A stretch of 32,790 nucleotides of DNA from an uncultured Eubacterium sp. GTDB taxonomy: Bacteria > Bacillota > Clostridia > Lachnospirales > Lachnospiraceae. Below, piece by piece: positions 8,136 to 15,709 of this stretch. The stretch lies in NCBI GenBank assembly GCA_945946665.1, contig CAMEWO010000025.1:1-32790 (forward strand). Direction: 5' to 3'. The notes beneath the pieces were generated by a model that did not search any database, was not told the origin of the DNA, and saw nothing but the letters and a program-made list of their open reading frames with translations. Both the position numbers and the translations under genes were made by a program. Positions within the stretch are counted from its first letter, which is position 1, and each line of letters opens with the position of its first letter.

Positions 8136-8444
8136 ATGGCAACTAAAACTGCAAATTTGTATGCGAGAATAGAACCGGATGTGAAAGAACAGGCAGAAAG
8201 AATTCTATCTGTGCTTGGTATACCAGCATCTAATGCAATTAATATGTTTTATAAGCAAATAATATTAAATAATGGTCTTCCATTTGACGTTAAGATTCCA
8301 GCAGAAAAACCTGTGAATATGGCTGAATTGACTGATGCTCAGATAGATGAAGAATTACAGAAAGGATATACGGATATGGTAAATGGACGGACAAAGTATG
8401 CTGACCAGACATTTGCTGATATTCACAAAGATTATGGTATATGA
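8136..8444 (+). CDS. RelB/DinJ-family antitoxin
   Basis: A 102-aa protein whose first 50 residues match the ribbon-helix-helix RelB/DinJ pattern: KTANLYARIEPDVKEQAERIL, then LGIPASNAINMFYKQIILNNGLPFDVKIP. The N-terminal strand and two helices bind DNA as a dimer, and the C-terminal tail (TYADQTFADIHKDYG-like) is expected to wrap the toxin. AAGGAG at 8121-8126 precedes the ATG at 8136 by 9 bp; an in-frame TTG at 8130 is less likely. The stop overlaps the toxin start as ATGA, so the two are translationally coupled with antitoxin first. It probably autorepresses at 8073-8084. Confidence 0.92.
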   Translation: MATKTANLYARIEPDVKEQAERILSVLGIPASNAINMFYKQIILNNGLPFDVKIPAEKPVNMAELTDAQIDEELQKGYTDMVNGRTKYADQTFADIHKDYGI

Positions 8445-8752
8445 TTTATAAGGTTACAATTACTGATAAGGCGGAAGCTGACTTAAGGGGAATATATGAA
8501 TATATTGCATTTGAATTGCTTTCGCCAATGAATGCCAGAGGACAACTTGACAGATTACAAAAAAACATTATGAATCTTGATAGATTTCCAGAAAAACATG
8601 AAATATATGGCAAAGAACCATGGCAAAGCATGAAAGTAAGGGTAATGCCTGTTGATAATTACCTTGTTTTTTATAAAGCTTACATGGATACAGGGATTGT
8701 AACAATAATGCGAATTATGTATGCTGGCAGACAACTTGATGAGCAATTGTAA
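8441..8752 (+). CDS. RelE/ParE-family toxin
   Basis: A 103-aa protein of the RelE/ParE superfamily: YKVTITDKAEADLRGIYEYI at the N-terminus, a linker with NARGQLDRLQKNIMNLDRFPEKH, then VRVMPVDNYLVFYKAYMDTG and VTIMRIMYAGRQLDEQL at the C-terminus. The YLVFYK...ITIMRIMYAGRQ block is typical of the plasmid-stabilisation ParE/RelE branch, which acts either on ribosome-bound mRNA or on DNA gyrase. The sequence does not decide which. It starts within the antitoxin stop codon (ATGA). This is the second, unrelated toxin-antitoxin pair within 8 kb. Confidence 0.9.
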   Translation: MIYKVTITDKAEADLRGIYEYIAFELLSPMNARGQLDRLQKNIMNLDRFPEKHEIYGKEPWQSMKVRVMPVDNYLVFYKAYMDTGIVTIMRIMYAGRQLDEQL

Positions 8753-8859
8753 ATAACCCCGGCTTGGGAATGAAACAGGGAGTTTCTGCATAAGATATCT
8801 ATGGGCATTTTTTGCCATGCACACCCATGGCAAACAAAAAGCCCAGAAATGGGGACTAT

Positions 8860-9837
8860 ATGCTTAAACATGTCAGAATACGCAAAATCGGTAAATGGCT
8901 TGTGCTTATTACAGCTTACCTGTATATTCCGCTTCTGGTTACTTTCATATTGAAGGGGGACAGGTCAGGAAGCTTGGATATTCCGGTGGAAAAAAGCGTG
9001 ATTACGGGACCTAAAGTAAATATTGTATATAATAATGGAAGCCAGGCAGTAAGTCTGGAAGACTTCGTTACCATGGCAGTGGCAAGGGAATATAGTAAGG
9101 ACAGCAATGGTATCGGAGACCAGGATGAGACGCTTAAGGCGCTGGCAGTACTTATAAGGACAGATGTGGTATGCCAGATGGACGGGAGAAATGTAATAGA
9201 CAGCACCAGTCTTGAAAATGGTTATCTTCGCAAATCACAGATGAAAACTCTGTGGGGGAAGAACTGGCAGGAAACCTATGACAAGATTGCAGGGCTGGTG
9301 AAGGAAACATCTGGGCAGGTGATAAAATATCAGGAAAAATGTGTAAGAACAATGTATACAAGAGTCAGTACCGGAAAAACAATGTCCGGCAGCAGACTGT
9401 TGGGAGAGGAATTCAGTTATCTTGCCGAAGTAGAATGTCCTAAAGACCTGGAATCTCCCGATTACCAGGTGACAAAGGAATTCACGGGAAGCCAGATTCT
9501 GTCATGCATTAAGGACAAGAAAAAAGAAACAGGAATTGATACCGACAATCCATGTCAGGATATCCAGGTTGTATCCAAAACAGATGAAGGTTATGTTACC
9601 GGAATGCAGGTGGGAGACCTGGTAATGTCTGGAGAAGAATTTGCCCAGATGATGGGGCTTAATTCTGCATATTTATCAGTGGAATACAGGAAGGATTCCA
9701 TAAAAATCACAAGCAGGGGCGTGGGAATGGGATTTGGAATGAGCCTGTATACAGCTAATATTATGTCACTGGATGGAGAAAATTATCAGAAAATCATAAA
9801 GCATTTTTATCCGGAATGTATAATTTTAAGCCTTTAG
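8860..9837 (+). CDS. spoIID: SpoIID-like sporulation protein
   Basis: A 325-aa membrane-anchored protein with one N-terminal transmembrane helix (about residues 11-31) and a SpoIID domain. SpoIID is a lytic transglycosylase that trims glycan denuded by SpoIIP during forespore engulfment. VSLEDFVTMAVAREY matches the conserved segment holding the catalytic Glu (here E77), and the C-terminal GVGMGFGMSLYTANIM...YQKIIKHFYP matches the family end. The usual GHGVGMSQYGA is altered to RGVGMGFGMSLYTA, so the conserved His and Gln positions differ. The start at 8860 uses GGGGAC just upstream; ATG 8827 is an alternative. The gene order with the spoIIQ-like gene 44 bp downstream is the clostridial arrangement. 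Confidence 0.85.
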   Translation: MLKHVRIRKIGKWLVLITAYLYIPLLVTFILKGDRSGSLDIPVEKSVITGPKVNIVYNNGSQAVSLEDFVTMAVAREYSKDSNGIGDQDETLKALAVLIRTDVVCQMDGRNVIDSTSLENGYLRKSQMKTLWGKNWQETYDKIAGLVKETSGQVIKYQEKCVRTMYTRVSTGKTMSGSRLLGEEFSYLAEVECPKDLESPDYQVTKEFTGSQILSCIKDKKKETGIDTDNPCQDIQVVSKTDEGYVTGMQVGDLVMSGEEFAQMMGLNSAYLSVEYRKDSIKITSRGVGMGFGMSLYTANIMSLDGENYQKIIKHFYPECIILSL

Positions 9838-9881
9838 GACAACATATCAGTATCAAGCTAGGAATGGAGGTTGAGGCTGAT

Positions 9882-10763
9882 ATGAGAAATGCCAAGATGG
9901 TTATTAATAAGGAAAAATGTATTCTTGGAGGAATTATGGCAGTGGCACTGCTGTCAGTTGGGATTGGCCTGGCATCGGTATTATCCGATACTAAAGGCTA
10001 TAAGAACAATAAAGAAAATGTTATTGATTTAAATGAAGGAATTGCCGGTAACACAGATGATGAGAAGGACGGTGGAGATGACGGACAGGAAAGTCTTGTG
10101 TCTTTAGGAAATGAGACAGGAAACGCAGGAGGCGCGGGAAGTACAGGCACAGCAGGAAGCTCAGGAAGTGCAGGAAATTCAGGCAGCAGAAATACCGGGA
10201 ATGAACTGTATGGAGAGGATGACAGTGCAGGAATGACTGGAAGCACAGGCACAGCAGGAGAAGAAGGGGCAGGAACAGAAGAAGCTGGCTCAGAGGAAAT
10301 GCCAGTGGCAGCAGGCGTGGCAATTGACCCACTGGAGGGATATACATTTGGCGAAAATAGCGTGCTTATGTGGCCTATAGCAGGGAATATTGTGATGAAT
10401 TACAGTATGGACAGCACAATTCTTCATAAGACACTGGGAACTTACAAGACTAACCCTGCTATCAATATAAGCGCAGAAATAGGAACTAATGTAGGGGCGG
10501 CAGCCAGTGGAATAGTGCAGTCAATTTACGATAGTGAGGAGACAGGCACTACTATGGTGATAGCTGTAGGAAGCGGCTATGTAACCACATACGGTTTGCT
10601 GGACAACCTGGCAGTTGAAGAAGGGGACAGCGTAACTGCAGGTCAGGTAATAGGAACTGTGGGAGCGCCAACTGCATATTATGTAGAAGAAGGACCTAAT
10701 GTGTATTTTGCAGTAAGCAAGGATGGCACACCGGTAGACCCGACTGAATATCTTGCAGAGTAA
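9882..10763 (+). CDS. spoIIQ: SpoIIQ-like protein with degenerate M23 (LytM) domain
   Basis: A 293-aa protein with an N-terminal membrane helix (LGGIMAVALLSVGIGLASVL), a long Gly/Ser/Thr/Glu-rich linker (about residues 60-150), and a C-terminal M23-type beta domain. SpoIIQ is made in the forespore and joins SpoIIIAH across the intermembrane space during engulfment. In M23 enzymes the zinc ligands lie in HxGID and HxH; here the matching segments read NPAINISAEIGT and GPNVYFAVSKDG, so the ligands are missing and the domain is likely a non-enzymatic scaffold. Location directly after spoIID supports the assignment. The spoIIID gene often found next in clostridia is not present downstream. The start at 9882 is chosen by the GGAGG/GAGG region upstream. 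Confidence 0.82.
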   Translation: MRNAKMVINKEKCILGGIMAVALLSVGIGLASVLSDTKGYKNNKENVIDLNEGIAGNTDDEKDGGDDGQESLVSLGNETGNAGGAGSTGTAGSSGSAGNSGSRNTGNELYGEDDSAGMTGSTGTAGEEGAGTEEAGSEEMPVAAGVAIDPLEGYTFGENSVLMWPIAGNIVMNYSMDSTILHKTLGTYKTNPAINISAEIGTNVGAAASGIVQSIYDSEETGTTMVIAVGSGYVTTYGLLDNLAVEEGDSVTAGQVIGTVGAPTAYYVEEGPNVYFAVSKDGTPVDPTEYLAE

Positions 10764-10991
10764 ATACGCCTTATATCTTATACTACAAATGTACTACAAA
10801 TGCAGCTGCAGCCACATATGCAGCGAACAGGGCAGAAACATATCTCTGAGGCAGGAATTTCTGCAGCATAGAAGCAGATGTAAGTGTATGTAAGCATGTG
10901 TAATATATGTACAATGGCTGATGATTGTACGTATGCTGACCAGATGCAGACAGAGACTGTAATATGCCGGAACCACATAAGGGTATGGCTG

Positions 10992-11038
10992 GTGAGGTGA
11001 AAACTCACACAGTGATTCGCCCAGTGAGGTGAAAACTC
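10992..11038 (+). repeat. 15-bp direct repeat GTGAGGTGAAAACTC, two copies
   Basis: Exact copies at 10992-11006 and 11024-11038 (32 bp apart, start to start). Each can fold into a short GTGAG/CTCAC-like hairpin with a GTGAAAA loop; the first forms five pairs, the second three to four. Confidence 0.8.
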
Positions 11039-11102
11039 TTACAGGGGCAATATCCAGTGGGGATGATAACGTACGGGCAGTGATAAGGCGTTCATATAAA
11101 TG

Positions 11103-11125
11103 GTGGGAGTCCTGCTCCCACTTAC
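11103..11125 (+). terminator. 7-bp hairpin, weak terminator candidate
   Basis: GTGGGAG (11103-11109), TCCTG loop, CTCCCAC (11115-11121), followed only by TTACAT. The poor T-run makes it a weak terminator. It may end the spoIID-spoIIQ transcript. Confidence 0.4.
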
Positions 11126-11273
11126 ATAGGCAATCTGCACATATAATTTATTAAATCAAAGACCACATATAACCTAATATAGAATAGTCAGTTTAGAATA
11201 TGAAAATATTGAGTGGCAGAAGAGTTTGTGATATTATAATCTTACATTTGTAAAGATGAGGAGGAGTAAGGAT

Positions 11274-12710
11274 ATGTGGTATGAGGAGGGTGTGATTTAT
11301 CAGATATATCCCCTGGGGCTGTGTGGAGCACCAGAGAGGAATTACGAGCTGGGGCAGACCGGAACAGACTGGGACAGGAGCAGAGACGGACAGGCTGGAA
11401 ATGGGGCTGACGGACAGAACGTAGCAGGTGGACAGGCTGGAATAGAGACCGAGGCGGTAGCGTGGCAGCAGCAGGAGAGGGACAAGCACAGGATATTAAG
11501 AGTTCTTGACTGGATTCCTCATATTAAGGAGCTGGGAGCTACATGCATAATGTTTAATCCTGTATTTGAGAGCGATGCCCATGGATATGACACAAGGGAT
11601 TACAATCTGATTGACTGCAGGCTTGGAACTAATGAGGACTTCAAGCAGGTATGCAAGGCTATTCACGATGCAGGCATGAAGGTTATGCTGGATGGCGTGT
11701 TTAACCATACAGGCAGAGGATTTATGGGATTCCGGGATGTGCAGAAGAATAGATGGGACAGCCAGTATAAGGACTGGTTTAATATATCATTTGACGGAAA
11801 TACCAATTACAACGACGGCTTCTGGTACGAGGCATGGGAGGGCTGTAACGAGCTGGTAAAGCTTAATACAGGAAATCCACAGGTAAGGGAATATCTGGCA
11901 GATGCCATCAGGGGATGGGTCAGAGATTACGATATAGACGGATTAAGACTGGATGTGGCATATCTGTTAAGTGGCGATTTCCTGCATTTCTTACGTGACC
12001 TGGCAAATAATATCAAGCCTGATTTCGCACTGGTAGGCGAAACTCTTCATGGAGATTACAACACATGGATGAATGATGGGGCATGCCACGGTGTGACTAA
12101 TTATGAGTGCTACAAGGGACTGTATTCAAGCTTTAACTGTGCAAATATGCATGAGATAGCCTACAGCCTTAACAGGCAGTTTGGCGGTGAGAACTGGTGT
12201 CTGTACAATGGAAAGCATCTTCTGAGCTTCCTTGATAACCATGATGTGTCAAGGATTGGAACGATACTTACAGATAAGAATCATTTGAAGCCAGCATACG
12301 GACTGCTTTTCGGAATGCCTGGGGTGCCTTGCGTGTATTATGGCAGTGAATGGGGTGTTGAGGGCGATAAGTCAAAGGGCGACAAAGACCTTCGTCCGGA
12401 TATAGCCGCTCCTGTAGAAAATGAGCTGACCCAGTGGATAAGCAGCCTGGCAAAGGCAAGAAAGGAAAGCAGGGCGCTTGTGTATGGAAGCTACAAGAAT
12501 CTTCTTGTTATGCCTAACCAGCTTATATTTGAGAGAAGCTGTGATGGAGAGAGGGTTATTGTGGCTATAAATGCTGATAGCAGTACTTTCCATGCGGGAT
12601 TCAATGCTGGTGCAGGAAGAGGCGTTGACTTAATTACAGGAGAAGAGCATGATTTTGGCGGAGGAAGTGATTTGCAGCCATATTCATGTTCATACTGGAA
12701 GGTCTGCTGA
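11274..12710 (+). CDS. GH13 alpha-amylase-family glycoside hydrolase
   Basis: A 478-aa enzyme without signal peptide, so probably intracellular, acting on alpha-glucans or maltodextrins. The GH13 motifs are in order: DGVFNHT (from residue 140), GLRLDVAY with nucleophile D227, GETLHGD with acid/base E256, FLDNHDVSRI with stabilising D324. It begins MWYEEGVIYQIYPLG, as in compact cytoplasmic maltodextrinase-like members. Between that start and the first helix (DWIPHIKELGA) is a Gly/Gln/Asp-rich stretch of about 45 residues (roughly 22-68) that looks like a disordered insertion. The start at 11274 follows GAGGAGGAG by 7 bp; the in-frame ATG at 11256 has no ribosome site. It may act with the glycogen phosphorylase upstream. 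Exact substrate cannot be read. Confidence 0.92.
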   Translation: MWYEEGVIYQIYPLGLCGAPERNYELGQTGTDWDRSRDGQAGNGADGQNVAGGQAGIETEAVAWQQQERDKHRILRVLDWIPHIKELGATCIMFNPVFESDAHGYDTRDYNLIDCRLGTNEDFKQVCKAIHDAGMKVMLDGVFNHTGRGFMGFRDVQKNRWDSQYKDWFNISFDGNTNYNDGFWYEAWEGCNELVKLNTGNPQVREYLADAIRGWVRDYDIDGLRLDVAYLLSGDFLHFLRDLANNIKPDFALVGETLHGDYNTWMNDGACHGVTNYECYKGLYSSFNCANMHEIAYSLNRQFGGENWCLYNGKHLLSFLDNHDVSRIGTILTDKNHLKPAYGLLFGMPGVPCVYYGSEWGVEGDKSKGDKDLRPDIAAPVENELTQWISSLAKARKESRALVYGSYKNLLVMPNQLIFERSCDGERVIVAINADSSTFHAGFNAGAGRGVDLITGEEHDFGGGSDLQPYSCSYWKVC

Positions 12711-12814
12711 TTTCGCAGAGTGGCAATGTTATAGAGTAGTAATATCATTGTTGAAATAAGGCTACCGCAATCCCACTGGCTTTAGGCAATGGGTAGTTCA
12801 CTTCATGTGAGGTT

Positions 12815-12852
12815 AAATAAACGCACGCGTAAACACACGCGTGCGTTTATTT
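12815..12852. repeat. 16-bp inverted repeat built from the TAAACGCACG motif, also terminator-like
   Basis: AAATAAACGCACGCGT (12815-12830) and its exact reverse complement (12837-12852) flank a 6-nt loop. TATT follows, so it may end the GH13 transcript. It contains two of six copies of the motif that brackets the next gene. Confidence 0.85.
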
Positions 12853-12854
12853 TA

Positions 12855-12883
12855 TTGCGAAAACGCACGGGAAGTGATAGAAT
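12855..12883 (+). promoter_or_regulatory. putative promoter with motif copy in spacer, AlbA_2 gene
   Basis: TTGCGA at 12855-12860, 17-bp spacer, TAGAAT at 12878-12883. The spacer begins with AAACGCACG (12861-12869), another copy of the flanking motif, so a protein bound there would occlude the promoter. The predicted leader is about 14 bases and starts at the GGAGG ribosome site. Confidence 0.5.
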
Positions 12884-12903
12884 TGCCATTGGAGGTATGG
12901 ACG

Positions 12904-14556
12904 ATGAGAATGATACCAAAAAAAGAAACGCTTACAATTGAATTTAAAAGTGATGTTGACTGTATTGACGAGAAAGAACTCGTTTCAGAAATTGTCGGTA
13001 TGACAAATACTGAAGGAGGAGTATTGTATCTTGGAGTCGAAGACAATGGTGATATAACAGGCGTACACAAAAAACACAAAGATCCGAATGGAGCCATGGC
13101 TTTGATTGCTAATAAAACAGTACCATCATTATCTGTGCGCGCTGAAATTATCGAAGAAGAAGGAATTGAGGTCCTTCAGATACAAATTCCTATGAGCAAG
13201 ACGATTATTGCGACATCGGATGGAAAGATACAAAGAAGACGTTTGAAACCAGATGGAAGTCCGGAAAATGTTCCTATGTATCCGTATGAAATTCCTGGAA
13301 GATTATCAAGCCTCAGCCAGCTTGATTATTCGGCGCAAATTCTTATAGGCGCGACTATGGATGATTTGGATGTAAATGAGAGAGATAGACTTCGCAATAT
13401 CATCAAATATCGCAAAGGTGATAAGACCCTACTAGAGCTTACGGATGAAGAGCTTGATAAGGCTTTGCAACTTGTAAAGGAAGAAGCGGGTGTTTTATAT
13501 CCAACAGTTACAGGGATGCTGTTGCTGGGAAAAGAAGATAGAATCGCTGAATTATTACCTACGGCGAAATCAGTATTTCAAGTTCTTGAAGGTACAAAAG
13601 TCAGAAAAAATGAGCAAACATCAAAGCCTTTGCTTGCTACTTTTGAAATGTTTGAAGAATATATGAAAGCATGGAATCCGGAAAGAGAAATGGAATATGG
13701 CTTATTTAGAGTGCCGATTCCAGAGTTCTCAGAAGCTGCATATCGTGAAGGTTTAGTAAATGCGTTCTGCCATAGAGACTATACTGTAATTCAGGCTGTG
13801 CGAGTTGCTATAGAAGATGAGGGATTAACAATTAGTAGTCCGGGAGGATTTATTGAGGGCGTAAATTTGAAAAACTTACTGACAGTGGAGCCTCATGGAC
13901 GTAATCCGGTATTAGCAGATGCATTAAAGAGAATAGGTCTTGCTGAAAAAACAGGTAGAGGAATAGATAGAATTTTTGAAGGTTCTATCGTATTTGGTAG
14001 ACCGTTACCAGATTATTCGGAAACAACATCAACATATGTAAAGCTGTTTATTCAGAGAGCAGAGCCTGATTTGGCATTTACAAAGATGATTTCAAATGAG
14101 GAGAATCGATTGGGAAGGTCATTGCCTATTAACTCGTTATTGATTCTTTCAGCCTTGCAAAGCCAGCGTAGGTTAACAATTGCAGAAATTGCAGAGGTAA
14201 CGAATATTGGGGAAATACGTGCTAAAGCAGTTGTGGAAAAGTTGGTTGAAGCTGGTTTGGTTGATGCTAGCGGTAATAATAAGTCGCGATTCTATATACT
14301 TAGTTCCAAGGTATATAAAGAGCAGGATAACATCGTAGGATATGTTCGTCAGACAGGAATTGATGCAGTGAAATATGAAGCGTGGATTATGGAACTAATA
14401 CAGAAGCAAGGCGGAATGATTACAAGGGATAATGTTGTAAAATTACTAAATGTTACTCCATCACAAGCCTATCGTTTGTTGAAAAAAATGTCTGATAAAG
14501 GACGGATTAAACTTGTTGGAAGTGGTCGCTCTGCATATTATGAATTGGTTAAATAA
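12904..14556 (+). CDS. AlbA_2 / HATPase_c_4 putative transcriptional regulator
   Basis: A 550-aa protein of the ATP-binding, AlbA_2 (Schlafen-like DNA/RNA-binding) family. The N-terminal AlbA_2 domain (about residues 5-120) shows TIEFKSD, LVSEIVGMTNTEGGVLYLGV and GDITGVHK. The middle holds the HATPase_c_4 pattern AYREGLVNAFCHRDYT, LTISSPGGFIEGV and NPVLADALKRIGLAEKTGRGIDRIFE. The last 150 residues look like two winged-helix units (LTIAEIAEVTNIGEIRAKAV; VTPSQAYRLLKKMSDKGRIK). Such genes are common in accessory regions, with poorly defined regulatory or defence roles. GGAGG at 12891-12895 sets the start at 12904. Repeated TAAACGCACG sites on both sides suggest the protein binds its own flanks. 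Confidence 0.88.
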   Translation: MRMIPKKETLTIEFKSDVDCIDEKELVSEIVGMTNTEGGVLYLGVEDNGDITGVHKKHKDPNGAMALIANKTVPSLSVRAEIIEEEGIEVLQIQIPMSKTIIATSDGKIQRRRLKPDGSPENVPMYPYEIPGRLSSLSQLDYSAQILIGATMDDLDVNERDRLRNIIKYRKGDKTLLELTDEELDKALQLVKEEAGVLYPTVTGMLLLGKEDRIAELLPTAKSVFQVLEGTKVRKNEQTSKPLLATFEMFEEYMKAWNPEREMEYGLFRVPIPEFSEAAYREGLVNAFCHRDYTVIQAVRVAIEDEGLTISSPGGFIEGVNLKNLLTVEPHGRNPVLADALKRIGLAEKTGRGIDRIFEGSIVFGRPLPDYSETTSTYVKLFIQRAEPDLAFTKMISNEENRLGRSLPINSLLILSALQSQRRLTIAEIAEVTNIGEIRAKAVVEKLVEAGLVDASGNNKSRFYILSSKVYKEQDNIVGYVRQTGIDAVKYEAWIMELIQKQGGMITRDNVVKLLNVTPSQAYRLLKKMSDKGRIKLVGSGRSAYYELVK

Positions 14557-14587
14557 ACGCACGATAAACGCACGCGTGCGTTTACGC
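14551..14587. repeat. TAAACGCACG array with perfect 20-bp palindrome, downstream flank
   Basis: TAAACGCACG lies at 14554-14563 (its first three bases are the stop codon) and again at 14565-14574, followed by its inverse at 14575-14584. The latter two form the perfect palindrome TAAACGCACGCGTGCGTTTA. Confidence 0.9.
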
Positions 14588-14647
14588 AATCTTTAATATC
14601 TCGCATAAAGTATGTTCCTCCAAAAAAGAAAGGCTCTGCTAATCCCC

Positions 14648-15337
14648 CTACCCAATCGGAAACAAAGCCACATACTTGAACATCATAATGAAGTGGCACA
14701 CACTTCCTGCCATAACAAACAGGTGGAATATCTCATGGCTGCCGAAATTCCTGTGTCTTGCATTGAATATAGGCAGCTTCAGGGCATATATAACGCCACC
14801 AACAGTGTATATAATGCCTCCAGCCAGAAGCCATGCAAATGCCCCAGCCGGCAGTGCATTAATCAGCTGGGTAAATGACAACACACAAGCCCAGCCCATG
14901 ATAATATACAGAGCCGAAGAAACCCAGCGTGGGCATGTAACCCAGCACAGCTTGAATACAATGCCTATAATGGCGATACCCCAGACAAGTGCAAGAAGCC
15001 CATAGCCCACAGGGCCATGAAGCACAATCAGGCACACCGGCGTGTAGGAACCGGCAATCATTACCGAAATCATGCAGTGGTCAAGCTTCTTTAGCATCTT
15101 ATTAATCCTTGGTGATATGTCAAATGTATGATAAGTAGTACTTGCCCCGTACAGCATAACCATGCTTACTATAAATATAGACAGAGAAGCCACGTGAATC
15201 AGGTCCGGCGCCCGCAGAGCCTTAATAATAAGAGGCATGCCGGCAAATATAGCCATAAGCATTCCAATAAAATGAGTAATAGCACTGCCAGGGTCTTTTA
15301 TCTTTGAGGTAGTGATTGTTTTAATCATCTTTTCCAT
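14648..15337 (-). CDS. hemolysin III / PAQR-family membrane protein (YqfA/TrhA type)
   Basis: A 229-aa polytopic membrane protein with about seven hydrophobic helices. It matches the hemolysin III (PAQR) family: DPGSAITHFIGMLMAIFAG, YGASTTYHTFDISPR, KLDHCMISVMIAGSYTPVCL and the C-terminal FGSHEIFHLFVMAGSVCHF. The conserved His residues in these segments are thought to bind a metal. The bacterial role is thought to be membrane homeostasis rather than lysis. I place the start at 15337, after GGAG 6 bp upstream; the open frame extends 43 codons further but only through low-complexity DNA. It is transcribed towards the AlbA_2 gene and is probably monocistronic. Confidence 0.92.
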   Translation of the reverse strand: MEKMIKTITTSKIKDPGSAITHFIGMLMAIFAGMPLIIKALRAPDLIHVASLSIFIVSMVMLYGASTTYHTFDISPRINKMLKKLDHCMISVMIAGSYTPVCLIVLHGPVGYGLLALVWGIAIIGIVFKLCWVTCPRWVSSALYIIMGWACVLSFTQLINALPAGAFAWLLAGGIIYTVGGVIYALKLPIFNARHRNFGSHEIFHLFVMAGSVCHFIMMFKYVALFPIG

Positions 15338-15383
15338 ATTAATCTCCATCCTCCAATCTTTCAGAAAAAATGTGCATGAGAAA

Positions 15384-15466
15384 GATACACATAACAAAAC
15401 GCATAACAAAACACACAACACAATATACAACACATTATGCAACACAATACAAAACACAATATGCAT
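15384..15466. repeat. degenerate ACAAAACACA-type low-complexity tract
   Basis: Imperfect short repeats of AACACAAT / AACAAAACACA lie upstream of the hemolysin III gene. On the minus strand they read as an artificial Val/Leu/Cys-rich peptide, which explains the over-long open frame. Confidence 0.6.
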
Positions 15467-15627
15467 AACTGTTACACATAGTAATTAAAACTACATGACG
15501 TGATTATAATATTACTTATCATGAAAAAATGCAACAGAAAAATAAAAAAATCCACAAAGAAAGACTAATATATGGTATCATATAGCTGTTATCCACAAAA
15601 TGGATATTACGATATGCGGGTTAACAA

Positions 15628-15666
15628 GTCAGAACCTTTATCCTGCAAGCAGGAACGAATTCTGAC
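15628..15666 (+). other. nested hairpin in leader of CAP lipoprotein gene
   Basis: GTCAGAA (15628-15634) pairs with TTCTGAC (15660-15666), and inside it CCTG/CAGG (15642-15645 with 15650-15653) forms a second stem. There is no T-run, so it is more likely an RNA leader element or a protein site than a terminator. Confidence 0.5.
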
Positions 15667-15709
15667 CTTATGACTCATGTATTATCATATGGATATGGAG
15701 AAGGGAACA

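Larger units (their letters stand above)
10764..11273. other. non-coding interval with direct repeats
   Basis: No convincing gene was found between spoIIQ and the GH13 gene. The interval holds the 15-bp direct repeat GTGAGGTGAAAACTC, a hairpin at 11103-11121, and an isolated TATAAT at 11235-11240 close to the GH13 start without a good -35. The base composition is richer in GC than the AT-rich promoters elsewhere, so a decayed gene or a structured RNA is possible. Confidence 0.5.

Noticed and set aside
8780-8840. GCCATG/CATGGC hairpin upstream of spoIID as a terminator
   Set aside because: The T-run lies before the stem and A residues after it on the plus strand, and no T-run follows on the minus strand.
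10778-11008. Minus-strand open frames in the gap before the GH13 gene
   Set aside because: They are Cys/His/Ser-rich, lack ribosome sites, and do not resemble proteins.
12815-14587. Insertion sequence around the AlbA_2 gene
   Set aside because: There is no transposase or target-site duplication; the repeats are short motif arrays rather than matched terminal inverted repeats.
15338-15466. Extra 43 N-terminal residues on the hemolysin III gene
   Set aside because: They come from an ACA-rich low-complexity tract; a good ribosome site precedes the internal ATG at 15337.
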